Position numbers and translations under genes: made by a program
Source: Bradyrhizobium canariense
Lineage (GTDB): Bacteria; Pseudomonadota; Alphaproteobacteria; Rhizobiales; Xanthobacteraceae
Assembly (NCBI RefSeq): GCF_019402665.1
Contig: NZ_VSST01000024.1
Location: 152,664-216,663 of the forward strand
Reading direction: 5' to 3'
Length of the DNA: 64,000 nucleotides
Shown: positions 56,941 through 64,000 of the stretch, piece by piece
Layout of the letters: the number at the start of each line of letters is the position of its first letter
Numbering within the stretch: the stretch's first letter is position 1
Notes under the pieces: model-generated
The model's database searches: none
The model's input: the letters and a program-made list of their open reading frames with translations, nothing else
Told to the model about the DNA's origin: nothing

Positions 56941-57723
56941 TTACTTCTTCGCGTAGCTCACGCCCATGCCGGCACGGACGTCGCTTTGGATACCATAGGG
57001 CGGGATCGGATAACGCAGTCCGTTCTTGGCCAACGCCTTCATGCCCACAACCGCCTTGGCGAGATGCTCGGGCTTCAAGGCCATCAGCATCTCCTCGTCC
57101 GGCACGCCGCCATAGCGCCGTTCGGCATAGCATGGCAAGGACAGGCTGGGCTCGCCGCTTTTGAGCGCCCTGCCCCAGGAATCGGCGCAGGCGGTCTCGC
57201 CGACCACGCCCCATTCGAACTTCTTGTAGCCGGTATATTGCAGCCCGTTGATCAGGATGATCATCTGCCCCGGCGTCGCATAGACGAGACAGATGTCCGG
57301 CGGATCGAGCCGGCCGCTCGCCAGCGGACTGACCGCGAGCGCCTGATATTGCCCGAACGGAACCACGTCCAGCGCCTCCTGGCGCTTGCGCGCGTCCTCG
57401 GCCGTGCCGTGCCAGACCCCGACATAGTTTTCGCCGGCGAGCCATTTCTCATCCTGCGGTGCAAGGCCGATCACCGCGCGGCACTGCGCGCCGACGAGAT
57501 CGTCGGCGGTGATGCCGACAGTCCAGCCCAGACGCGCAGCCATGCTGACGATCTGGTCGGTGGTGTGGACCGCGTTCGGCCGCCGGATCTTCGGGATTGC
57601 CTCCATGTCCGCGGTCCGCGCGAACAGCTTCATGCCGATCACCGTGGTCTTCAGCCGCAACAGGCTGTTGAGATCGGCGACGAGGCCGGCAAGATCGATG
57701 CTGTCTGCACTCTGCTGTTGCAT
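56941..57723 (-). CDS. DUF169 domain protein
   Basis: A 260-residue cytoplasmic protein of the DUF169 family. Conserved segments are TTVIGMKLF, VVGETACADSWGRAL, YGGVPDEEML and ARRRQEAL-like helical parts (here DARKRQEALD). Family members often sit near redox or acyl metabolism genes and none has an assigned reaction that I can name. GGGAGG precedes the ATG at 57723. Two paralogous reductases follow within 14 bp, so they probably work together. Confidence 0.85.
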   Translation of the reverse strand: MQQQSADSIDLAGLVADLNSLLRLKTTVIGMKLFARTADMEAIPKIRRPNAVHTTDQIVSMAARLGWTVGITADDLVGAQCRAVIGLAPQDEKWLAGENYVGVWHGTAEDARKRQEALDVVPFGQYQALAVSPLASGRLDPPDICLVYATPGQMIILINGLQYTGYKKFEWGVVGETACADSWGRALKSGEPSLSLPCYAERRYGGVPDEEMLMALKPEHLAKAVVGMKALAKNGLRYPIPPYGIQSDVRAGMGVSYAKK

Positions 57724-57779
57724 GGCGTCCTCCCGGCCGGCAGTCGCGCGCCGGCGCTGATATTGCTTGTTGAACGGTT

Positions 57780-58547
57780 CTAGTCCTTCGCCGGTCCCGG
57801 GAGCAACTCGCCAGTGCGGCCCATCAGGCGGTAGGCGAGGAGCCCGATCCATTCGCGCACGGCGACCTCGGTTCGGCCGAGCCCGTCCGTGCCGACATTG
57901 GTGAAAGAGAAGAGATCGTCACGGCCGCCCATTCGCCAGTCTACGGGATAGGCTTCGACGTCAAATCCCGCCTTGCGAAAGATCCCCATCGAACGCGGCA
58001 TGTGAAAGGCCGAGGTGACCAGGAGCCAGCGTTCGCCCGGTTTCGGTGATACCAATTGCCTGGTGAAGATCGCATTCTCGTAGGTGTTGCGAGAGTCCCG
58101 CTCGAGGATCAGGCGCTGCTTCGCGATGCCCAGATTCTCCAGGATCGGCGCGGAGTAGTCGGCCTCCCGGGAGTCCGTCGAAACCAGGTTCGCGGTGCCC
58201 CCGGTGAAAACAACGCGCGTGTTCGGATAGCGGCGCGCGAGCTCGGCCGGCGCAAACAGGCGATCGGCCGCGTGCGCCACGACCGGCGTGCGGTGTGCCG
58301 CCGACAGATCGGTGTCGACCGAGCCGCCGAGCACGATGATGCCGTCGGGCGCACCGCGCGACGGATCCCACGGCGGAAAACGCGACTCCAGCGGATAGAG
58401 CAAGAGGTTGCCGAGCGGCGAAAACGCGGCGAGCGCCAGCATGATCAGCGTGGCCGCGGCGAGCTTGCGGCCGAAGGCGGCAAAGCGCGTCGCCATCAGG
58501 ACGACCGAGACGATTCCGAGCTCGATCATCAAGTTGATCGGCAGCAC
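57780..58547 (-). CDS. YdcF/DUF218 family membrane protein
   Basis: At least 255 residues. Two N-terminal helices, then DGIIVLGGSVDTDL, VVFTGGTANL, RNTYENAIFTRQL and LVTSAFHMPRSMGIFR, the full DUF218 pattern shared with ElyC and SanA. Its role is in envelope homeostasis or unknown. The GTG at 58547 is the last conventional start, but similarity to the family (LFVLSKTLGAAVLP) continues to a CTG at 58583 with GAGG before it, so the true start may be CTG. It is co-directional with the DUF169 gene, 56 bp away. Confidence 0.85.
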   Translation of the reverse strand: MLPINLMIELGIVSVVLMATRFAAFGRKLAAATLIMLALAAFSPLGNLLLYPLESRFPPWDPSRGAPDGIIVLGGSVDTDLSAAHRTPVVAHAADRLFAPAELARRYPNTRVVFTGGTANLVSTDSREADYSAPILENLGIAKQRLILERDSRNTYENAIFTRQLVSPKPGERWLLVTSAFHMPRSMGIFRKAGFDVEAYPVDWRMGGRDDLFSFTNVGTDGLGRTEVAVREWIGLLAYRLMGRTGELLPGPAKD

Positions 58548-58711
58548 CGCGGCGCCGAGGGTCTTGGACAGGACAAAAAGCAGGGGAGCCTCGCTGGAAT
58601 GGTCGTGCCTGTTGCGCGCGGGCTTGACCCGCCCGTCGATCTTCAGAAAGCTTCTTGGAAGAGGATCGATTGCCTGGTCAAGCCCGGGCCTGTGAAACGG
58701 ACGGACGCCAC

Positions 58712-59653
58712 ATGACCCATCACCACCTGCATTCCAGCCCCGAGACCTGTCATTGGGGCTTCTTCGAGGCTGCGCTCAAGCCCGTCCTCACCATCGCGAG
58801 CGGCGACGAGGTCACGGTCGACACCATCAGCGGCGGTCCGGATATGCTGCCCGACCGCAGCAAGTTTCACATTCCGCCCGAGATGCACGAGGTTCATGCC
58901 GAAAACGAGCGCATGCTCCCCGGCCATATCCTCACCGGCCCGATCGCGGTCGAGGGGGCCGAGCCTGGCGACGTGCTCGCGGTCGAGATCCTCGACGTTC
59001 AGCTCCGGCAGGATTGGGGCTGGAACATGATCAAGCCGCTGTCCGGCACCCTGCCCGACGATTTCCACGAGACGCGCATCCTCAACATCCCGCTCGACCG
59101 GTCGCGGATGGTCGCCCGCATGCCGTGGGGGCTCGACCTGCCGCTCAAGCCGTTCTTCGGCGTCATGGGCGTTTCACCGCCTCCCGCCTGGGGCCGCATC
59201 TCCTCGCTGGTCCCGCGCGCCATGGGCGGCAATCTCGACAACAAGGAGCTTGGCGCCGGGGCGACGCTGTACCTGCCGGTGTTCGTCCCGGGCGCGCTGT
59301 TCTCCTGCGGCGACGGCCATGGCGTGCAGGGCGACGGCGAGGTCTGCGTCACCGCGATCGAGACCGCACTCCAGGGCCGCTTTCGCCTGACGCTGCGCAA
59401 GGACCTCAGGCTCGACTATCCCCGTGGCGAGACGGCGACGCACTACATGACCATGGCCATGGACCCCGACCTCGACCAGTGCGTGGTGCGGGCGCTGCGC
59501 GACATGATCGTGCTGCTCGGCGAAAGGCGCAATTTGACGCGCGAGGACGCCTATACGCTGTGCAGCCTGGCGGCTGATCTGCGGGTGACCCAAACCGTCA
59601 ACGGCTCCAAGGGCATCCATTGCATGATCGAAAAGGCGATCGTGCACGGCTGA
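58712..59653 (+). CDS. Acetamidase/formamidase family protein
   Basis: A 313-residue amidohydrolase of the FmdA/AmdA family. HSSPETCHWGFF at the N-terminus, EVHAENERMLPGHILTGPIAVEGAEPGDVLAVEI (conserved core), FFGVMGVSP and LPVFVPGALFSCGDGHGVQGDGEVCVTAIE are all present with their metal-binding His residues. It hydrolyses short amides such as formamide or acetamide to the acid and ammonia; the substrate is inferred. I chose the ATG at 58712. Confidence 0.9.
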   Translation: MTHHHLHSSPETCHWGFFEAALKPVLTIASGDEVTVDTISGGPDMLPDRSKFHIPPEMHEVHAENERMLPGHILTGPIAVEGAEPGDVLAVEILDVQLRQDWGWNMIKPLSGTLPDDFHETRILNIPLDRSRMVARMPWGLDLPLKPFFGVMGVSPPPAWGRISSLVPRAMGGNLDNKELGAGATLYLPVFVPGALFSCGDGHGVQGDGEVCVTAIETALQGRFRLTLRKDLRLDYPRGETATHYMTMAMDPDLDQCVVRALRDMIVLLGERRNLTREDAYTLCSLAADLRVTQTVNGSKGIHCMIEKAIVHG

Positions 59654-59852
59654 GCCGACCCGCCCACGCCTGACCGGTCGAAGCTACGCCGCCGCCTGCC
59701 TGCCGCGCGGCGTGCCTTGTCATGCCTAATTTCCCTCGCGATTCCAACAGGCTGAACACGGGCCGCAGCCTGCATTTGACTTCTGCCTCTAAACCTAAAT
59801 AGAGTCTTAATCGTAACTTTTATGTACCCGCGTATGAGGCTAGCGTTCGTCC

Positions 59853-60050
59853 ATGGCCACCGAAAAAGCCGAGACTGACCGCATTCCCGTAACCTTGGCG
59901 CTCTCGACCATCACCTATCTGGAGAAGCTGGTGAGACAGGGCACCCACGGCACCAGCGTTCCCGGCGTCGCACGTACCTTGATCGAGGAAGGCATCCGTC
60001 TCGCCATCAAGGACGGGCTTTTGTCGATCCGCGACAATGGCAGGACGTGA
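59853..60050 (+). CDS. Small protein with possible ribbon-helix-helix fold
   Basis: A 65-residue protein. RIPVTLALSTITYLEKLVRQG, then a helix VPGVARTLIEEGIRLAIKDG, resembles the beta-helix-helix layout of Arc/MetJ-type DNA-binding proteins. The evidence is only this pattern. It lies 73 bp upstream of gcrA on the same strand, and the 59654-59852 gap before it has no recognised gene. Confidence 0.65.
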   Translation: MATEKAETDRIPVTLALSTITYLEKLVRQGTHGTSVPGVARTLIEEGIRLAIKDGLLSIRDNGRT

Positions 60051-60122
60051 GCGCGCGCCGAACGTGAGGCGGACGGATCTCGAGAGGCGGATGGCCGACA
60101 TCTGCAACCTGGGACCGCACCA

Positions 60123-60602
60123 ATGCCTGTTCTCTCACCAACCTGGACCGACGAACGACTTGAACTTTTGAAGCAGCATTTCGAGGCCGGCCTCTCCTGC
60201 CGCGAGATCGCCGCCGACATCGGCGTCAGCCGCAATGCCGTGATCGGCAAGCTGTCTCGCCTCAATCTGACGCGCGGCCGGACCATCGACGACCGCAAGG
60301 TTCAGGACAGGGGCTTGGCGCCTTCGCGCACGCCGCGGACCGTGCCGCGGCTGCAATACGAGATGCTCGCCACGATCTATGGCGAGACCAGTGCGCCGAT
60401 GGTCGCCGCTCCGATCGACGACGCCAATCGCTGCTCGCTACTCGAACTTGCCGAGAACCGCTGCCGTTGGCCGATCTCGACGCCCGGCGCCGACGATTTC
60501 TGCTTCTGCGGCAACTCCGCGCCCGACGGCCAGTCCTATTGCGCCGGCCACAGCCGCCTCGCCTACCGGCCGAATTCCCGCGCGCGCGTCATGCGCGCTT
60601 AG
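60123..60602 (+). CDS. gcrA: GcrA-family cell-cycle regulator
   Basis: A 159-residue regulator. The N-terminal helix-turn-helix is SCREIAADIGVSRNAVIGKLSRL (about 30-52), the GcrA-type domain that contacts sigma-70. The C-terminal zinc-like part has CRWPIS, FCFCGN and YCAGHSRLAY. GcrA binds methylated GANTC sites with RNA polymerase in Caulobacter. This protein is found only in alphaproteobacteria. It is followed by a terminator. Confidence 0.92.
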   Translation: MPVLSPTWTDERLELLKQHFEAGLSCREIAADIGVSRNAVIGKLSRLNLTRGRTIDDRKVQDRGLAPSRTPRTVPRLQYEMLATIYGETSAPMVAAPIDDANRCSLLELAENRCRWPISTPGADDFCFCGNSAPDGQSYCAGHSRLAYRPNSRARVMRA

Positions 60603-60635
60603 AACCATATCCTAGAGCCGTGTCCTCAAACGAAA

Positions 60636-60664
60636 AACCTCCGGCAGGGCATTGCCGGAGGTTT
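60636..60664 (+). terminator. Rho-independent terminator after gcrA
   Basis: Stem ACCTCCGGCA / TGCCGGAGGT with a short loop, 33 bp after the gcrA stop, followed by TTTCTGG. Confidence 0.75.
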
Positions 60665-60841
60665 CTGGAGGTTTAGCATCAAGTCAGAGCCGCAACTTTC
60701 GTCATCGGCTTCGAGTTATATAGCTTAGTAACTCAGGTAAGTAAATAAATTTGGGGCCGATCGAATCGCATGGCTCGTCTTCGTCGCCCGCACAGGCTGC
60801 CGGATTTCCGAAAGCCATCTTCGTAAAGAAGCTCATCTCAT

Positions 60842-60873
60842 AAAAAAAGCCCCGGCGGTGTCCCGCCGGGGCT
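60842..60873 (-). terminator. Rho-independent terminator after the porin
   Basis: Ten-bp GC stem GCCCCGGCGG / CCGCCGGGGC with a tetraloop, then seven T residues on the minus strand, 24 bp after the porin stop. Confidence 0.92.
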
Positions 60874-60896
60874 GCGTCATATCCGAAGATCAAGGC

Positions 60897-62453
60897 TTAC
60901 CAGTTGCGCTGGGCGCGAACCAACAGGCTGTAGGTGTCCTGGTCCTTCAGCTCATAGGTCGCTGCAGGCTTGGCAACGCTGGTGAGCGCCGGCGTCGTGA
61001 TCACGCCCGAGTACTTCTGGTCAAGATGGCTGTAGGTGAAGTCAGCCGAGAAGGTCAGGTTCTTGACCGGAGTCCAGCGGGTGATGACACCGATCTGGCC
61101 GATGTTGAAGTCCGGGTTGCAGGTGCCGGTCAGGGTCGCGAACGCGGCGCTGCCGCAGATCATGCCCTTGGCCGTGCCGCTGTAGTTGACGGCAGCCCAC
61201 GCACCATACAGCGCCGAGTTCCAGTACGGGCTCCAGTTGTGGGTGTAGGCACCACGGAAGCCGTAGGTCTTGGTCAGCTCGAGGCCGCTGCCGGGTGCGA
61301 ACACCGCGTCAGACACGCCGGCGAAGCCGATGCTCTGATACGCGCCGCCCGAACCGCCGAACATCGAGTAGTTGGTCGCCGCCAGCTCCTGGAAGTTGTA
61401 GCGGCTCGCGCCGTCGGTGTAGACGCCCGAGATATTGATCACGTCGCCTGCACCGGTCGGGATGTTCTTGATCGACAGAGCCAGCTGGACGGCCCAGCCC
61501 CACTTGTCTTCGGGATGACCGGTGGCTTCGCTCGCGCCGTAATAGGCGACGTGGTTGTCGTGCGCCGCGACCGAGGCCTGGAACAGGCCCCAGGCCTGGT
61601 CGACGCGGAGCGTGCCGACGAGATCGGGGGCGCGGGTGCCGCCGAGATCGTTGGAGCCGTACGCACCGCCGAGGACGCCGGCGGTGGACATGCCGGCAGT
61701 GTTCCAGAGGGCGGTCTGGAAGACCTGCGTCTGGTCCTGCGCCGAGACGATCGCCGTCACGCCCTGGCCGAGATCGGCGGTGTAGGTGAACTGGGCAACA
61801 CCGTTGGTGGTGCCGCTGCCGCCCACGAGCTGGTCGAAGTTGTTGCCGGGATAGTTGATCCAGGGCGCGTCGAACTGCGACACGGCCTTACCCATGGTGA
61901 AGCCGGCGAACTGGATGAAGGCGTAGTAGACACCGAGCGCGCCGCCCGAAATGCCGCCGTCGGTGCCGTTGATGGCGCCGCCGCTGGACCCGATCAGGCC
62001 CGTGCCCGCGGCATTGAGGCCGAGCGTACTGCTGTACTGGGTGGCACCCGTTCCCGAGCCGGCGCCGACATAGTTGCCGGTCGTCCAGGTGAAGACCGCA
62101 TCGAAATAGGTGCGGACAACGCCGTACTCGGTCGCGGTGCGCGTGTCGATGTTGAGATCTTCACGAGCGCGCATCGAATAATAGTTCGTCAGGCGGTTGT
62201 TGGCCGCGAAAACGTTGTTGTACTGGGCGCTGTAATTGCCGCCGGCATTGAGCGCCACTTCGGCACGCAGATAGCCGCCCAGCTTGATGCAGGTGTCGCT
62301 GCCCGGGATGTAGTAGAAACCCGCGCCGTAGAGCGAGCAGACCTTCACGTACTCGACCGCCTTGGCCTTGACCGGAAGATCAGCCGCCTGAGCTCCACCG
62401 ACGGCGATCAGACCCGCCGCAGTGCCGAGCAAAAGGCTCTTCACCACTTTCAT
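60897..62453 (-). CDS. Major outer-membrane porin (Rhizobiales porin family)
   Basis: A 518-residue beta-barrel porin. Signal peptide MKVVKSLLLGTAAGLIAVGGAQA is followed by ADLPVKAKAVEYVKVCSLYGAGFYYIPGSDTCIKLGGYLRAEV, the standard start of Bradyrhizobium porins with two conserved cysteines. Many Gly- and Tyr-rich strands follow, and the last residues end in an aromatic-rich RNW, as for outer-membrane barrels. GGAGG lies about 9 bp before the ATG. It is divergent from a MarR gene and has a strong terminator, consistent with high expression. Confidence 0.93.
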   Translation of the reverse strand: MKVVKSLLLGTAAGLIAVGGAQAADLPVKAKAVEYVKVCSLYGAGFYYIPGSDTCIKLGGYLRAEVALNAGGNYSAQYNNVFAANNRLTNYYSMRAREDLNIDTRTATEYGVVRTYFDAVFTWTTGNYVGAGSGTGATQYSSTLGLNAAGTGLIGSSGGAINGTDGGISGGALGVYYAFIQFAGFTMGKAVSQFDAPWINYPGNNFDQLVGGSGTTNGVAQFTYTADLGQGVTAIVSAQDQTQVFQTALWNTAGMSTAGVLGGAYGSNDLGGTRAPDLVGTLRVDQAWGLFQASVAAHDNHVAYYGASEATGHPEDKWGWAVQLALSIKNIPTGAGDVINISGVYTDGASRYNFQELAATNYSMFGGSGGAYQSIGFAGVSDAVFAPGSGLELTKTYGFRGAYTHNWSPYWNSALYGAWAAVNYSGTAKGMICGSAAFATLTGTCNPDFNIGQIGVITRWTPVKNLTFSADFTYSHLDQKYSGVITTPALTSVAKPAATYELKDQDTYSLLVRAQRNW

Positions 62454-62859
62454 ATTAAAACCTCCAAGTTGCTCATGTTACGAAGACCGGACCGTGAGGC
62501 CCCCCAGATCCCCGTCTTTCAAAATCCGCTCGGCCGCTTTGCGCTTCGGACACACCCTCTTTCGAAGCGAGGGACGTGAGCAAACCACCTGGCAACGGGA
62601 CGATCGAGTACCCCCCACCGTCACGACGCAATATGCCTGCGCCGTTCACTAATCAAAATACCTTATTTAATAAGGTTTGTTATTTCGCTAAAACTGTGCC
62701 CTGTACGCAACACCGCAGTGAGGCGATTCCGTGAGCTGATCATCTTTGTAGTTTTAGTGACGAAATTACCCTGCCCTGCACTTGCGTCAGAGCAGGCTTG
62801 CGTGGACTATGGCTTGCACGACACCGGCCGCATACAAATCAGATCACGGGAGTGACGCT
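62454..62859. other. Divergent regulatory gap between porin and MarR gene
   Basis: About 400 bp without a supported gene. It holds the leader of the porin, a GC-rich stretch of no clear function, the 17-bp palindrome listed separately, and the AT-rich part that should carry the promoters of both genes. Confidence 0.6.
62660..62676. promoter_or_regulatory. Palindrome, probable MarR operator
   Basis: ACCTTATT-T-AATAAGGT, a perfect inverted repeat with 8-bp arms and one central base. It lies about 200 bp from each divergent gene, in the AT-rich region. Confidence 0.65.
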
Positions 62860-63366
62860 GTGTCAGCGACGAGGAAAGAAGGGGCGCGCCTCCGCTCCAT
62901 CGGCAATCTGGATATCATCAGGCGCTTCACCTGGGAGATATCGTCGATCAACATGTATCTGGAGGAGCTGCGTCAGTTCTGGGCGAGAACGCTTGGCATC
63001 AGCGGTCCGCAATGGCTGATCCTGATGGCGATCTCCGACCTCGACAAGGACGACGGCATTCCGGTCAACGTCGTCTCGAAACTCCTCCACGTCGATCCGT
63101 CGTTCGTCACCACCCAGTCCAAGCTGCTCGAGAAGAAGGGCTTGTTGCGCCGTCGCCCCTCGCCGACCGACGCAAGGGTGGTCCGGCTGTCCCTGACCGA
63201 GAAGACGCAGAAGCACCTGGCGAGCCTCAACGAGCAGTACAAGACGATCAAGGAATTCGTCTTCCAGGAGTTCGACGAGAAGGAACTGACGGAATTCACG
63301 ACCAAGCTCGCGATGCTCAAGACCCGCCTCGAAAAGGCCTGCGTCCGCCTGACCCTCGACTTCTGA
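62860..63366 (+). CDS. MarR-family transcriptional regulator
   Basis: A 168-residue winged-helix protein starting with GTG at 62860 after GGGAG; a longer frame to 62782 is less likely. The recognition part is VNVVSKLLHVDPSFVTTQSKLLEKKG and the wing is RRRPSPTDARVVRL. It has a long helical N-terminus (FTWEISSINMYLEELRQFW). It probably controls the divergent porin or itself through the palindrome upstream. Confidence 0.88.
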   Translation: MSATRKEGARLRSIGNLDIIRRFTWEISSINMYLEELRQFWARTLGISGPQWLILMAISDLDKDDGIPVNVVSKLLHVDPSFVTTQSKLLEKKGLLRRRPSPTDARVVRLSLTEKTQKHLASLNEQYKTIKEFVFQEFDEKELTEFTTKLAMLKTRLEKACVRLTLDF

Positions 63367-63376
63367 GGTAACGTCC

Positions 63377-64000
63377 CTAGATGCGCCCCGCGGCGCCGAG
63401 CCGCGATTCGAGCCAATCGAAGATGTATTCATTGGCAAGGCTCGGATTGTCCGCATGGGCCTGTGCCGCGCCGGTTTCGGCCGCGGTGAACACCTTCAAC
63501 ATGACATCCGAACTGCCGAGCCGGGACGTCTGGACGATCTGACGGGCCCGATCGGCCTTGAGCCAGCCGTCCTCGCCGAGCGTGATCAGCACCGGACAAT
63601 CGGCGCTGGAGGCCATCAGCGGCGCATGCGGCACCGGAACGATGCTGACGTCGCTCATCGCGAATCGGCTGGCAAAGAAGGCCCGCTCGTGCAGATCCCA
63701 CAGGCCGCCATCGCAGACGGCGGCCGCAAGCCGCGGCTCCTGCAACACCGCGCGGGCCACGAAGGAAGAGCCCCAGCCATCGGCGACGATCGCGACGCGC
63801 TCGAAATCAACCTCGCTGCACGTCTCCAGATAGTCCATGACGCACGGAATCGCACTCTCGAGATCCCGGCGCCGCAACAGCGCGTCGAGATAGTCGTCGC
63901 GCTGGTCGCCGAGCAGGTCCAGCGCCAGCAGCGAGAAGCCGCGCTCGCGCGCATGCGGCACGAGCTTGAACAGAAATTCCTCCTTGCGGTGGCCGGGCTC
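63377..64000 (-). CDS. Alpha/beta hydrolase family protein, 5' end beyond the window
   Basis: About 208 residues of the C-terminal part; the frame stays open to the right edge. GHRKEEFLFKLVPHARERGF and LLALDLLGDQRDDYLDALL are typical of a FrsA/DUF-like alpha/beta hydrolase group. The expected nucleophile elbow GxSxG reads ADGWGSS, so the usual serine is replaced by Gly. LITLGEDGWL and AHADNPSLANEYIFDWL carry possible acid and His. It converges with the MarR gene, 10 bp between the ends. Confidence 0.7.
   Translation of the reverse strand, partial: EPGHRKEEFLFKLVPHARERGFSLLALDLLGDQRDDYLDALLRRRDLESAIPCVMDYLETCSEVDFERVAIVADGWGSSFVARAVLQEPRLAAAVCDGGLWDLHERAFFASRFAMSDVSIVPVPHAPLMASSADCPVLITLGEDGWLKADRARQIVQTSRLGSSDVMLKVFTAAETGAAQAHADNPSLANEYIFDWLESRLGAAGRI

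Overview
The window looks like a chromosomal segment of a Bradyrhizobium-type alphaproteobacterium. The signs are high GC, a Rhizobiales-type porin, a GcrA cell-cycle regulator, the block tig - tRNA-Leu - (clpP, clpX, lon), a glnB-glnA pair behind a sigma-54-like promoter, and several families of palindromic intergenic repeats typical of that genus. The genus is inferred from protein style and repeats, not from a database search.

Layout. 1-6.9 kb: MFS transporter, small membrane protein, FkbM-type methyltransferase with a SEC-C tail, tRNA-Asp, HU protein, peptidase T, alpha/beta hydrolase, and a membrane protein preceded by a 24-codon hydrophobic gene. 6.9-14.2 kb: a heavy-metal efflux operon (small His/Cys-rich protein, outer-membrane, adaptor and RND pump subunits of CzcCBA type, then a His-rich CDF exporter). 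14.2-23 kb: methyltransferase, tRNA-Val, GFA protein, then the proteostasis block lon, clpX, clpP, tig and tRNA-Leu. 23-27 kb: SufI-like degenerate multicopper oxidase, a toxin-antitoxin pair whose toxin gene seems broken at its 5' end, a GNAT protein and the NAD(P)HX repair enzyme. 27-36 kb: glnB-glnA nitrogen control, class I amidotransferase, AI-2E family permease, monooxygenase-like protein, diguanylate cyclase, ribosomal proteins S9 and L13, thioesterase and enoyl-CoA hydratase.

36-50 kb: CoA-binding protein, O-acetylhomoserine sulfhydrylase, heme A synthase, then an exopolysaccharide locus: deacetylase-like protein, GNAT/CelD-like protein, ExoP-like chain-length protein, glycosyltransferase, undecaprenyl-phosphate sugar transferase and O-antigen ligase/Wzy. 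Two members of this locus (deacetylase and ExoP ATPase part) have lost their catalytic residues. 49.6-54.6 kb: two MarR-controlled redox modules with clear palindromic operators. 54.5-58.5 kb: a co-directional set of YdcF, a DUF169 protein and two tandem saccharopine-dehydrogenase-like reductases; its job is unknown. 58.7-64 kb: formamidase family enzyme, small proteins, GcrA, a major porin divergent from a MarR regulator with a palindrome between them, and the 3' part of an alpha/beta hydrolase running off the right edge.

No rRNA, CRISPR array, insertion sequence or prophage was recognised. The best candidates for under-described biology are the DUF169/tandem-reductase operon, the pseudoenzymes of the exopolysaccharide locus, and the 24-residue membrane peptide coupled to its membrane-protein neighbour.
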